Source: Acidimicrobiales bacterium
GTDB taxonomy: Bacteria > Actinomycetota > Acidimicrobiia > Acidimicrobiales > SZUA-35
Length of the DNA: 64,000 nucleotides
Direction of reading: 5' to 3'
NCBI GenBank assembly: GCA_020630065.1
Contig: JAHDCC010000016.1
Span: 2,973-66,972, forward strand
In this document: positions 1 through 7,576 of the stretch, in pieces
Numbering within the stretch: the first letter of the stretch is position 1
Layout of the letters: every line of letters begins with the position of its first letter
Position numbers and translations under genes: made by a program
The notes under the pieces: generated by a model
Databases searched by the model: none
The model's input: only the letters and a program-made list of their open reading frames with translations
What the model was told of the DNA's origin: nothing

Positions 1-462
1 TCAGATTCGTACAATAACCCGGTCGCAGAAGTCATCGCCCGCTACACGCTATACCGCCAGGCACGCTACTTTGCTGCTGGGCCGCCGGCCGTTGACCCTA
101 ACTATGAACCGATAGATGACCTGATGACAGGGAAAGTTGAGGAGCAATTTCGGGACCTCCTCACAAAGTGGAGCGATGGAAATGTGGTCCAGATTATCGA
201 AGAGTCAGACTCTGTGACGTATTCGCCGGAGGTGCTCTCACCGGTGATCAACAAGGTCGAGGGGTCAACTGTGATCGTTCAAGACTGCGTTGTCGACGAT
301 ACTTATTTACAGAATCGGACTACGGGAGAAATAGTGGACGAAGGCTTGAGGACACGCCAAGTGACGGTGGAGTTGGTTTATCTAGAAGGTCGGTGGCAGG
401 TGCGGGAATCCAACATAAACCACAAATATGAGGGGGAAAGCTCTTGTCCAGAACGAGCATAA
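1..462 (+). CDS. NTF2-like hypothetical protein, 5' end outside window
   Basis: The reading frame is open from base 1, so the track's ATG at 124 is internal and the gene starts upstream of the window. The visible 153 residues have the alternating strand pattern of an NTF2/SnoaL-like fold, ending in a strand rich in V and W (VTVELVYLEGRWQV), as in secreted or membrane-anchored NTF2-like proteins of actinobacterial pilus loci. No catalytic residues are evident. The 3' end overlaps the TTG start of the next gene by 19 bases, so the two are probably translated together. Role in pilus assembly is inferred only from the TadE-like gene two ORFs downstream. Confidence 0.6.
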   Translation, partial: SDSYNNPVAEVIARYTLYRQARYFAAGPPAVDPNYEPIDDLMTGKVEEQFRDLLTKWSDGNVVQIIEESDSVTYSPEVLSPVINKVEGSTVIVQDCVVDDTYLQNRTTGEIVDEGLRTRQVTVELVYLEGRWQVRESNINHKYEGESSCPERA

Positions 463-1484
463 GAAAGACAGCTGCGACCGTGGCGATACTTACTCTCCTA
501 CTAACATGCACGTCCACCGTTTCTTCAGCCCAGAACAACGACGTAAGCTTGGATGATTCCGACTCGTCGGAAGAGACGACAACGGATTTGGATTCTGGGT
601 CGGCGTTTATTGGGGTTGAGGAAGGGCCTAATGGGGATCGGGTGATTGTTGGTGTTGATGAAGTTAGGACGGGCGGCAGGAATAGTCGAAGCGTGCCGTC
701 TGATCTTGATTGTGTTTCTACCACGGCAATAGAGAACGATTTGGTTCAACCGGCGTACGGCCGACTAGGCGACTACGCCCTCGACGAAACAACCAACACC
801 GTACGAGAAAACATCCCACTGTACGGCAACGCCCCAGAAGTTGGGGTGGACAGCAAAGGGCGTATCGATGCTGAGACTGTGCTGGATGTTTTAGCGGTCC
901 GCCCGTCAGATGAACGCCTTTACTCACCAACCGGGCAATGGAACTACCTGTCGTGTGTGCGCGACGACGGGACGTTGGTGTTTGATCTTTTACCAGTGGG
1001 CGGCCCGGCAGTCAGCCTCTACGATTTACTGTTGCAAGGTTTAACGGCGATCGACCCGCCGATTCACGACTTCACTGTCAACCCGGTCGGGAAACAAGCC
1101 GTCCAGTTCCGGTCCCTGTTTTGGGTTGATCAGCAATATTGGAACACCGACCGTTCCACCACTGTCGGCAACGGAAACGTGTCGCTATCTGTCGCCCTGG
1201 TCCCGTATGAATCTGAATGGGATCCCGGTGACGGCTCCGACCCGATCATATGTGACGGCCCGGGCGAAGTATGGGAACGAGGAATGAAAGGCGAAACGTT
1301 CGACTGTAAACACACCTACCGGACAGTTAAAGGTCAGCCGTTCACGTTCACGTCAACGATCCGTTTCGAAATTCAGTGGAGCTCCAACTCTTCTGAAGTG
1401 TTAGGGCCGTTCTCGCCGTTAACCCGAGTTGACACGACAGAAGTCGGAGTTCGCGAGATTCAGATAGTTGAGAGCAATGCGTAG
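444..1484 (+). CDS. secreted hypothetical protein of Tad-type locus
   Basis: A 346-residue protein starting at TTG, preceded by a purine-rich AGGGGGAAAG ribosome site inside the upstream gene. Residues 1-30 form a signal peptide: a positive start (RTSIRKTA), a hydrophobic core (TVAILTLLL) and a likely cleavage after SSA. An acidic Asp/Ser/Thr linker (residues 32-55) follows, then a beta-rich region without a motif I recognise. Its end overlaps the start region of the TadE-like gene, so it belongs to the same transcription unit. Secreted proteins of this layout are common beside Flp/Tad pilus minor components in Actinobacteria, but the function is unknown. Confidence 0.6.
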   Translation: MSRTSIRKTAATVAILTLLLTCTSTVSSAQNNDVSLDDSDSSEETTTDLDSGSAFIGVEEGPNGDRVIVGVDEVRTGGRNSRSVPSDLDCVSTTAIENDLVQPAYGRLGDYALDETTNTVRENIPLYGNAPEVGVDSKGRIDAETVLDVLAVRPSDERLYSPTGQWNYLSCVRDDGTLVFDLLPVGGPAVSLYDLLLQGLTAIDPPIHDFTVNPVGKQAVQFRSLFWVDQQYWNTDRSTTVGNGNVSLSVALVPYESEWDPGDGSDPIICDGPGEVWERGMKGETFDCKHTYRTVKGQPFTFTSTIRFEIQWSSNSSEVLGPFSPLTRVDTTEVGVREIQIVESNA

Positions 1485-1914
1485 CTGGTACAAACCTGCC
1501 GGTGTGGCAGGATGGTGGGAAAAGGTTACATCGGAAGACGGCGGATATATGTCGGTAGTTGCCGCCATGTTCGTAATAACGTTCATTGGATGTGTCGCCG
1601 TGGTAATCAACCAACACCAACATTTAGACGCGTTGGCGTTGGCGAGAGAAACCTCGTTTAACGCCGCCCGAGCCGGCGGGCAACAAATCGATGAAGGGTC
1701 GCTCGGCGCTGAAAACATTCCAGCGTTAGACCCGGAAGCGGCCGAACAAGCAGCCGAAGAAATAGTGGCCGCCGTCCCCGAAGTCAGTATTCAGGCGTTA
1801 GATGTAGACGAAACCGAAATAGTAGTCGTAGTCGAAATAACCGCCAACGGGATCTTGACTTCTAAAACGTTTAAAGCCACCGGACGAGCGACCGCTATCG
1901 ACCCAAACCGGTAA
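1477..1914 (+). CDS. TadE/TadG-like pilus-associated protein
   Basis: About 145 residues. After a short basic start and an EDGGYMSV segment (the usual E/D-x-G motif before the helix in TadE/TadG and Flp pseudopilins), there is one transmembrane helix (VVAAMFVITFIGCVAVVI, about residues 25-43) and then an alpha/beta extracytoplasmic domain. This architecture fits TadE-like minor pilins made by Tad pilus loci. I prefer the ATG at 1477 over the track's TTG at 1468, though neither has a strong ribosome site. The last ~12 codons plus the downstream spacer are duplicated at 3742-3844 beyond the AbiE pair. Function in pilus biogenesis is by family; the rest of the locus is not in the window. Confidence 0.6.
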   Translation: MRSWYKPAGVAGWWEKVTSEDGGYMSVVAAMFVITFIGCVAVVINQHQHLDALALARETSFNAARAGGQQIDEGSLGAENIPALDPEAAEQAAEEIVAAVPEVSIQALDVDETEIVVVVEITANGILTSKTFKATGRATAIDPNR

Positions 1915-1980
1915 CCAGCCAACCTCGCCACACTGGTTTACGTGCCGTTAACCATCAGTTGGCACGCAAAACCTGCGATG
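1878..1980 (+). repeat. direct repeat copy A (TadE-like 3' end plus spacer)
   Basis: Bases 1878-1958 are identical to 3742-3822 (81 bases, e.g. CACCGGACGAGCGACCGC), and the match continues with 5 mismatches to ACCTGCGATG at 1971-1980. The copy covers the stop of the TadE-like gene and the spacer that, in copy B, leads straight into the aquaporin start codon. It marks the left edge of the AbiE insertion. Confidence 0.9.
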
Positions 1981-2046
1981 AGAAGCAACGGCCAACCAGA
2001 CTGGGTTACACAATTTGACCACGACCCTTGAGAGTGAATGCAAATT

Positions 2047-2958
2047 CTACTTTTTTGTCCATATTTGTTCGTTGGGTTTCCAACGTTTAATATCCTCGTC
2101 GTTCAATAATGGGTTTAGCAGGTTAGCCGCCACGTCCATGGCTGCCTCCAGTGTTTGCTGTACCAATTGTGGAACTTTAGCTGCCTCTCGGGCATACCCG
2201 GTTTCCCAAGAGACATCAGGTGCAACTACTGCTGTTGGTTTGGCAAGTTTGCGATGAACATATTCGCTGAACAGCGCCGCTTGCAGTTCACTCGCCTCTA
2301 AAGAATGGTTGGTTGCTAATAGAACTAGATCGACAAGGTCTCGATACCGGCTGCTCGGTCGCTTTTCCAAACCATATGTGTCAATCATCGCAGCGTGCTT
2401 GTCAGCGATATGGTCAACAACTGAATAGACAACGTAGTCTGCGCTCGGGAGTCCAGGGATTGACACTGGCCTCAGTCCAGTCACAATGTCTGGTTCTTTG
2501 GTCATATTTGATGAAATTACTACGTCGATGTTAAATCGTTGGAACTCTTTGTTGCCGATGAAGGCAACCACGTCAAGGTTGACTCCAGTCGCTGCGTTGG
2601 TGAACTGTCTTCCGTTGGTCAAGATATCGAAGGTAAAGAAGTCCCCGAAGGTATCATCGGCAGCAAGATCCTGAATTTCGGCGACTGCTTCGCTCAGCTC
2701 ACCATCGTAGAACAAGTCAATATCCATACTGTGTCTCGCTTGATCTGGAATGCGAGCAAGTAACCCTCCACCACCCTTTAGTATCCACTGGTTGGGGCGG
2801 GAGGCAAACACTCGAACCAGTAGACGATCGTAGGCAAATTGGCGGCGAAGTTCAGCCATGCTATAGGTGCCTTTATTTGCCTGATCACGAAGACGATCTT
2901 TCAGTGCCGCATCAAACGAAGGGGGCGATTCATAGGGAAACTCTAACTCTTCACTCAT
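2047..2958 (-). CDS. abiEii: AbiEii-type nucleotidyltransferase toxin
   Basis: 303 residues, matching the AbiEii/DUF1814 family of type IV toxin-antitoxin nucleotidyltransferases. The core motif is visible: LKGGGGLL at about residues 60-67 followed by MDIDLFYDG with the metal-binding aspartates near 79 and 81. Family members add nucleotides to tRNA or other acceptors and arrest growth, often protecting a population from phage. Its ATG overlaps the TGA of the antitoxin gene by 4 bases, the usual translational coupling in AbiE operons. The pair is alone between two copies of a host sequence, with no integrase, so it looks like a recently acquired defence cassette. The target of this copy is not known. 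Confidence 0.85.
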   Translation of the reverse strand: MSEELEFPYESPPSFDAALKDRLRDQANKGTYSMAELRRQFAYDRLLVRVFASRPNQWILKGGGGLLARIPDQARHSMDIDLFYDGELSEAVAEIQDLAADDTFGDFFTFDILTNGRQFTNAATGVNLDVVAFIGNKEFQRFNIDVVISSNMTKEPDIVTGLRPVSIPGLPSADYVVYSVVDHIADKHAAMIDTYGLEKRPSSRYRDLVDLVLLATNHSLEASELQAALFSEYVHRKLAKPTAVVAPDVSWETGYAREAAKVPQLVQQTLEAAMDVAANLLNPLLNDEDIKRWKPNEQIWTKK

Positions 2959-3578
2959 TTCGAAGTTCCAAAGTCGACCGACATATCGACAAGAGCGGCG
3001 AATTCGCTAGTGGATACCCCAACGACGGAAGACACCTGTTCAAGACTTGTTACCCCTGCTTGTGTAGCGTCGTTAATGAACCGACCCAGATGCCCTCCAT
3101 CGACCCCAGCTGCATAAAGATCCGCCGCAGTTCTGTTCACATTAGTGACAGCGAAACCATCGACAACTGTCCAATCGGATCGAGGTATCCCGTCTGAGCG
3201 GCGGTAGACCTTCACTCCTGACGATGGTTGGAGTCGTAGTGAGCTGGTGAAGGTGGGCGTGTCGGCTAGAAATACTCCTAACCCATGGACCGAAGCGGCC
3301 GATTCATGCGACACCCAAATACTAGGACGGAGTACACGTTGGCGTGGTGATAGCTCTGGACGTAGCCGTAGCCACGCAACTCGGAGATCGCTAAGGTGAT
3401 CTTCTGGCGCACCTGCTACTCGGTAAACGCCGTGCCCGACCCGATGAATAAAGCCTTTAGATGCCGAACGGGTGAGGTCATAGTCAGCGATTCCTGTCTG
3501 CGACGCTTGAGCACGAGTAAAATAGCCTCGTTGGGCTTCCGGGATGTCTTCGAGTTGTTCAACGACGTTAACTGCCAT
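2955..3578 (-). CDS. abiEi: AbiEi-type antitoxin / autorepressor
   Basis: 207 residues. The N-terminal ~50 residues (RGYFTRAQASQTGI...GFIHRVGHGVYRVAG) form the winged-helix start typical of AbiEi antitoxins. The C-terminal part (SHESAASVHGLG and onward) matches the AbiEi antitoxin domain that also supports binding to inverted repeats in its own promoter. It should neutralise AbiEii indirectly, as in type IV systems, and repress the operon. Two inverted repeats built on CATACTG-AAA-CTTGC sit directly upstream; the nearer one includes the start codon. It is first gene of the two-gene operon. Confidence 0.85.
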   Translation of the reverse strand: MAVNVVEQLEDIPEAQRGYFTRAQASQTGIADYDLTRSASKGFIHRVGHGVYRVAGAPEDHLSDLRVAWLRLRPELSPRQRVLRPSIWVSHESAASVHGLGVFLADTPTFTSSLRLQPSSGVKVYRRSDGIPRSDWTVVDGFAVTNVNRTAADLYAAGVDGGHLGRFINDATQAGVTSLEQVSSVVGVSTSEFAALVDMSVDFGTSK

Positions 3579-3678
3579 ACTGCAAACCTTGCTACTGGTG
3601 CAACCTTTAAAGCACTATGCATCTCCTGGCTTCGAACCATACTGTAAAACTTGCCCTATGTGCAAGTTTTACAGTATG
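3576..3678 (-). promoter_or_regulatory. AbiE operator: two inverted repeats
   Basis: Distal repeat: perfect 17-base arms CATACTGTAAAACTTGC (3638-3654) and its reverse complement (3662-3678) around a 7-base spacer. Proximal repeat: CATACTGCAAACCTTGC (3576-3592), a 7-base spacer, then a degenerate right arm starting GCAACCTTTA. The proximal left arm contains the antitoxin start codon. Known AbiEi proteins bind such paired inverted repeats to repress their operon, so these are the likely operators. Confidence 0.8.
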
Positions 3679-3686
3679 CAACCATC

Positions 3687-3778
3687 CCAGCGTTAGACCG
3701 GAAGCGGCCGAAGAAATAGTGGCCGCCGCCCCCGACCCTGTCACCGGACGAGCGACCGCTATCGACCCAAACCGGTAA
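3687..3778 (+). pseudogene. remnant of TadE-like gene 3' end
   Basis: This stretch aligns with the 3' part of the TadE-like gene (from base 1720) with losses: one C missing in CCAGCGTTAGAC-CGG, 12 bases lost between two GCCGAA repeats, and a larger gap joining CCCCGA to CACCGGACGAGCG. It retains the original stop codon. It is non-coding debris from the duplication that accompanied insertion of the AbiE pair. Confidence 0.8.
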
Positions 3779-3844
3779 CCAGCCAACCTCGCCACACTGG
3801 TTTACGTGCCGTTAACCATCAGCTGGTATACAGAACCTGCGATG
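3742..3844 (+). repeat. direct repeat copy B (upstream of aquaporin)
   Basis: Second copy of 1878-1980: identical over 3742-3822, then 5 mismatches up to ACCTGCGATG. Here the terminal ATG is the start codon of the aquaporin gene, showing that the undisturbed arrangement was TadE-like gene followed directly by aquaporin. Confidence 0.9.
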
Positions 3845-4513
3845 ACAAACGACAAGATGATGCTGGCGAGAAAAGCGGCGGCCGAGTTCACGGGAACAGG
3901 CTTTCTATTGGCGGCCGTGGTGGGGTCTGGAATAGCGGCTGAAACATTAAGCGAAGATGTTGGCCTTCAACTATTTCAAAACGCCTTCGCTACCGCAGGT
4001 GTTTTAGCGGCGCTCATTTTGACCTTCGGTGTCGTATCGGGCGCCCATTTCAACCCGGTGGTTACCCTGGCCGAACGAGTCTTTGGAACAATCGACACCC
4101 AGACTGCGGTAGCGTACGTGATCGCTCAAACCAGCGGCGGCATCATCGGAGTGATCGTCGCCAACCTCATGTTTGACCTTCCCGCCGTTGACTGGTCGAC
4201 CAAAGACCGGTCCGCCGGACATCTCGTGTTCGCTGAAGTAATCGCCACCCTCGGACTCCTACTCGTCATTTTCGGGGTGGTGCGTTCAGGAAAATCTTCC
4301 GTCGTTGCGTTCTCGGTCGCCGGCTACATCGGTGGCGCCTACTACTTCACCTCCTCAACAAGTTTCGCCAACCCAGCGGTCACCATCGCACGAACCTTTT
4401 CCGACACCTTCGCCGGAATCGAGCCCGCTTCAGCGCCCGGTTTCATAGCCGCCCAACTAGCAGGAACCGTCATCGGGCTGGCCGTCATCTCGTTCATATG
4501 GCCTGAGAAATAG
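3842..4513 (+). CDS. MIP/aquaporin family channel
   Basis: About 223 residues with six hydrophobic segments and the two hallmark half-helix motifs: HFNPVVTLAE (Asn near 71) and FANPAVTIAR (Asn near 177). These dip into the membrane from both sides and form the water/solute pore. The first box reads NPV rather than NPA, a variation seen in some bacterial aquaglyceroporin-like and metalloid channels, so water versus small neutral solute is open. The track start at 3806 reads the duplicated spacer; the ATG at 3842 is more plausible. It lies just downstream of the AbiE insertion scar and was probably once in tandem with the pilus gene. Confidence 0.85.
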   Translation: MTNDKMMLARKAAAEFTGTGFLLAAVVGSGIAAETLSEDVGLQLFQNAFATAGVLAALILTFGVVSGAHFNPVVTLAERVFGTIDTQTAVAYVIAQTSGGIIGVIVANLMFDLPAVDWSTKDRSAGHLVFAEVIATLGLLLVIFGVVRSGKSSVVAFSVAGYIGGAYYFTSSTSFANPAVTIARTFSDTFAGIEPASAPGFIAAQLAGTVIGLAVISFIWPEK

Positions 4514-4549
4514 AACAGCGAAGAACCCTCGATCAGTTAGGGTCGAAGA

Positions 4550-5332
4550 GTGAAACCCGAACCACCGATCCTCCAATTCGATTCGTCCCAAACCGCAGTC
4601 GTAAACCCAACCGACTGGCACCAACCCATCGACGGCATAGCGCCACGAGCCGTCATCACCTGGATGAAAGACGTGCACGACATGGTGATCGACAAATACG
4701 ACACCGTCGAACGGCACCGACTATCGGTCGAAAGCGCCGACAGCATCATCTACGAACTCGAAATCGACAACACACCCGTCATCCTGGCGGCAGCCCAAGT
4801 CGGGGCACCGATCTCGACTATCCTGCTCGAAACGTTAATAGCTATTGGCTGCGACACCTTCATCTCGGTCGGCTCATCCGGTGGGCTAACGTCCCAGCAT
4901 CCACCTTCGACCGTCGTCGTTCCCACCACCACAATCCGAGACGAAGGCACCTCCTATCACTATCTGCCTGCGAATACCGAAGCGTCACCGGACACCGCCA
5001 TCCAAAACCTGCTTTGGGCGTCCCTCAACGACGAAGGTTTCACCACCACACGAGGCGCGGTGTGGACAACTGACGGGTTGTTCAGAGAAACACGCGCCCG
5101 AGTAGACCAACGCATCTCGCAAGGGGCGTTAGCGGTCGACATGGAAGCAGCTGCCCTTGCCGCCGCCGCAACGTTTAGAGGAGTCCAACTTGGGCAGATC
5201 GTTTACGTGGCAGACACGTTGATAGAAGGTTCATGGGACCCAGAAGCTTTAGTGAACCCTGATACCGATTTTCGATACCGACTTCTACTGTCGACTCTAC
5301 GCTGCTGCTGCGCCATACCAGCCAGCCACTAG
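4550..5332 (+). CDS. nucleoside phosphorylase (PNP/UDP family)
   Basis: 260 residues with a GTG start. The family pattern is clear: AAQVGAPISTILLETLIAIG followed by the phosphate-site segment ISVGSSGGLT, VVVPTTTIRDEGTSYHY, and the nucleoside-binding AVDMEAAALAAAA (the M-E pair contacts ribose). These enzymes cleave purine or pyrimidine nucleosides with phosphate to base and ribose-1-phosphate in the cytoplasm. The DEGTSYHY segment resembles uridine-phosphorylase-like members, but the base specificity cannot be fixed by eye. It lies 36 bases after the aquaporin gene and may be co-transcribed. Confidence 0.8.
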   Translation: MKPEPPILQFDSSQTAVVNPTDWHQPIDGIAPRAVITWMKDVHDMVIDKYDTVERHRLSVESADSIIYELEIDNTPVILAAAQVGAPISTILLETLIAIGCDTFISVGSSGGLTSQHPPSTVVVPTTTIRDEGTSYHYLPANTEASPDTAIQNLLWASLNDEGFTTTRGAVWTTDGLFRETRARVDQRISQGALAVDMEAAALAAAATFRGVQLGQIVYVADTLIEGSWDPEALVNPDTDFRYRLLLSTLRCCCAIPASH

Positions 5333-5367
5333 ACGCCCGGCCCTGACCTCACACCCTCGACGCGCAG

Positions 5368-5820
5368 ATGATACCGTTTGAAGTGATGAGCAACGTGTCC
5401 GACATCGACACCCGCAGCGGGATCACCAAACCTATCGTGATCTTCGATGGCGTATGTGGCCTATGTAATCACTCGGTTGACTTCATTATAAAACGGGACA
5501 AAAAGAAGCGATTTGTTTTCGCCCCGAACCAGAGTTCAGCCGCCCAAAGCCTCCTCGAAACCGGTAATATTTCGGCCTTCGACGTAGACACCATATACCT
5601 GTACGACAACGGCGAATTCTATGACAAGTCGACTGCCGTGCTGCGTATCGCCTCTGAACTTCCATGGCCGTGGAAAGCGGCATCGATCGGGCGCTTCCTT
5701 CCCCGTGCAGTCCGAGACGGCTTGTACGGTTTCGTAGCGACGAACAGATATCGATGGTTCGGCAAACACGAAACGTGTCGAATCCCGACCCCGGAAGAAC
5801 GATCAAGGTTCTTGCCGTAG
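5368..5820 (+). CDS. DCC-family thiol-disulfide oxidoreductase (DUF393)
   Basis: 150 residues. The signature PIVIFDGVCGLCNHSVDF holds the C-x-x-C pair at about residues 30 and 33, preceded by the conserved FDG; the C-terminal RDGLYGFVATNRYRWFG segment is also characteristic. These small cytoplasmic proteins have a thioredoxin-like fold of poorly known substrate. A second in-frame ATG lies 6 codons downstream (5386) and could be the real start. It is followed by 248 bases without a gene before the next start. Confidence 0.85.
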   Translation: MIPFEVMSNVSDIDTRSGITKPIVIFDGVCGLCNHSVDFIIKRDKKKRFVFAPNQSSAAQSLLETGNISAFDVDTIYLYDNGEFYDKSTAVLRIASELPWPWKAASIGRFLPRAVRDGLYGFVATNRYRWFGKHETCRIPTPEERSRFLP

Positions 5821-6068
5821 TAGGTAGTTTCACTGCAGCGATGAACTTCGACTCACAGGCCCTAGGTTATTCAGCCCGTCCGGGCACACGCTATGCCCAA
5901 CTATTCAGAGTCAAGACACCTAAAGCGACATCCGTCGCTACCTTGCGGTAACCCGGCCACTCTAAAATAGGTTCACGGGCGGACATAACTAACTCATGCA
6001 GCACTGGGTGTTCTTATTAACGCGCGTACTATGCCGTGAAAAACATGTAGAGGCGAGCAGATCACACC

Positions 6069-7571
6069 ATGACAATCGAGATCGGCGATACACCCGAACC
6101 GGAACCAAATATGGTCACCCCAGATTCGTTTTCCTATACGCCAACTGAAGCTCTGCAAATCATTGCCGGCTCCCCTGACCAGCCGCTGATTCTTGACCTC
6201 GACTTGACCCTCGTTTTTGGTCCGACAACAGAGGCGTTCCTCGATTCAGCCCGCCCGTCTAGTTACGCCTACGTTCTGCTGTCTGTGTTAGACAAAGTTT
6301 CGCCTTGGCGGTTTCTTCCGGGCGGCCAGGATAATCGCCACTGGATGCGAGTCCTGTTCCTTCTTTTGTTGATGCCATGGTCGTATTTCCGGTGGCGGAC
6401 AGAAGCAGAAAAGTGGACCAAAGTAAATGCCAACCGACAGCTGGTTGACGCAGCCAGAAACCATAATGGCAGGGTCGTTGTAGTCACCAGAGGATTCGCT
6501 GCGATCGTCAACCCGGTAGTTGATGCGCTGCGTCTATCTAACGACGAAAAAGTTCTGACCATCGCGTGTAAAGTATCGCGGTGGAGAGGTTTGCGGCAGT
6601 TCTCCAAAACTGAGCACGTCGAACAAAGCCCCCACCTTGCGACAGCGTCAGACGCGATAATGGTCAGTGGTTCGATCCAGGATTACGACCTGTTTATGGC
6701 CTGCGAAACGCCGGTTCTGACCGAATGGAAAGACGCCTATTGGATACAGCCCCATGAGAACGCCTATGTCCCGCTCCGATATGTCCAACTAACCAAAACC
6801 CCGTTCAATGGTTTCGTTCAAGCCGCGTGGATCAAAGATGACCTCTACATAGTGTTGTTGGCGCTTAGTTTGACGGTGTGGGCGCTTCCTATTCACGCCA
6901 TCGGCATCGGCATGTTGTCTTTTGCGTTATGGATCACCTACGAAACCGGTTACTACGAAAATGATGTTCTCGGCTCGACCCGTGAAACTGATCCGGTACT
7001 CCCCACCAATTTCGACGAGGTTCGAGGGTCGGTTCCCAGATTCGCTCCGTGGGTGTGGGCGCTGGCGGCCACAGTTGCCGGGGCACCGTTCATAGCGGTT
7101 GGAAGCGGTAGGTCTCTTACCGATAGCGGCGTGATCGTTCTAGGTTGGATGGCTGTGCTGGCTTTTATTCGGCTGGTTTTTGCGTTCTTCAATCGGGTCC
7201 CGAAAGTGCATCGAGTTGTTCCTCATCTGCTTCTTCAGATTGGAAAATATTTTGGATTTCTGGCGGTCACCGCAGTTACCCCTCTCGGTGTTGCTCTGCT
7301 GGCCACCCAAGTTGCGTACCGTTGGGTGCCGTATGTGAGGTACCGGTGGTCGAAGGCGGCGACGTTCGCTGCCCGGCCGCTTCATCGAACCAGGCTGTCG
7401 GTTTTTGTGGTTCTCGCCGTCCCGAGCCTGGTTTTTATCGACCGTTCGATAGGCCAGCTGATTCTGTTTAGTTTGGCGGTTGTGCTGTTCGGCAGGCGGG
7501 TTCTGAAAGAGAAATCTGCTGAGCGGGGAGCCCCGCATCGCCCGATGGCCAGTCAGCCATCTCACGCGTAA
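6069..7571 (+). CDS. HAD-like domain fused to polytopic membrane domain
   Basis: 500 residues in two parts. Residues ~35-260 are HAD-like: ILDLDLTLVFG gives the DxDxT nucleophile motif (Asp 43/45), followed by VVVVTRGFAAIV (motif II-like T) and a later S-G-S segment. Residues ~265-480 contain about eight hydrophobic helices. HAD-UbiA fusions exist, and the segment ENDVLGSTRETDP resembles the N-D-x-x-D prenyl-diphosphate motif of UbiA prenyltransferases but lacks some aspartates, so the membrane half may be a divergent UbiA relative. A lipid or polyprenyl phosphate substrate is plausible, not shown. Its own ATG has a weak GAGGCGAG upstream. Confidence 0.55.
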   Translation: MTIEIGDTPEPEPNMVTPDSFSYTPTEALQIIAGSPDQPLILDLDLTLVFGPTTEAFLDSARPSSYAYVLLSVLDKVSPWRFLPGGQDNRHWMRVLFLLLLMPWSYFRWRTEAEKWTKVNANRQLVDAARNHNGRVVVVTRGFAAIVNPVVDALRLSNDEKVLTIACKVSRWRGLRQFSKTEHVEQSPHLATASDAIMVSGSIQDYDLFMACETPVLTEWKDAYWIQPHENAYVPLRYVQLTKTPFNGFVQAAWIKDDLYIVLLALSLTVWALPIHAIGIGMLSFALWITYETGYYENDVLGSTRETDPVLPTNFDEVRGSVPRFAPWVWALAATVAGAPFIAVGSGRSLTDSGVIVLGWMAVLAFIRLVFAFFNRVPKVHRVVPHLLLQIGKYFGFLAVTAVTPLGVALLATQVAYRWVPYVRYRWSKAATFAARPLHRTRLSVFVVLAVPSLVFIDRSIGQLILFSLAVVLFGRRVLKEKSAERGAPHRPMASQPSHA

Positions 7572-7576
7572 GACAG

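Noticed and set aside
3806-3841. Longer aquaporin start at GTG 3806
   Set aside because: The extra codons read the duplicated non-coding spacer, which lies after a stop codon in copy A; the ATG at 3842 aligns with the family N terminus.
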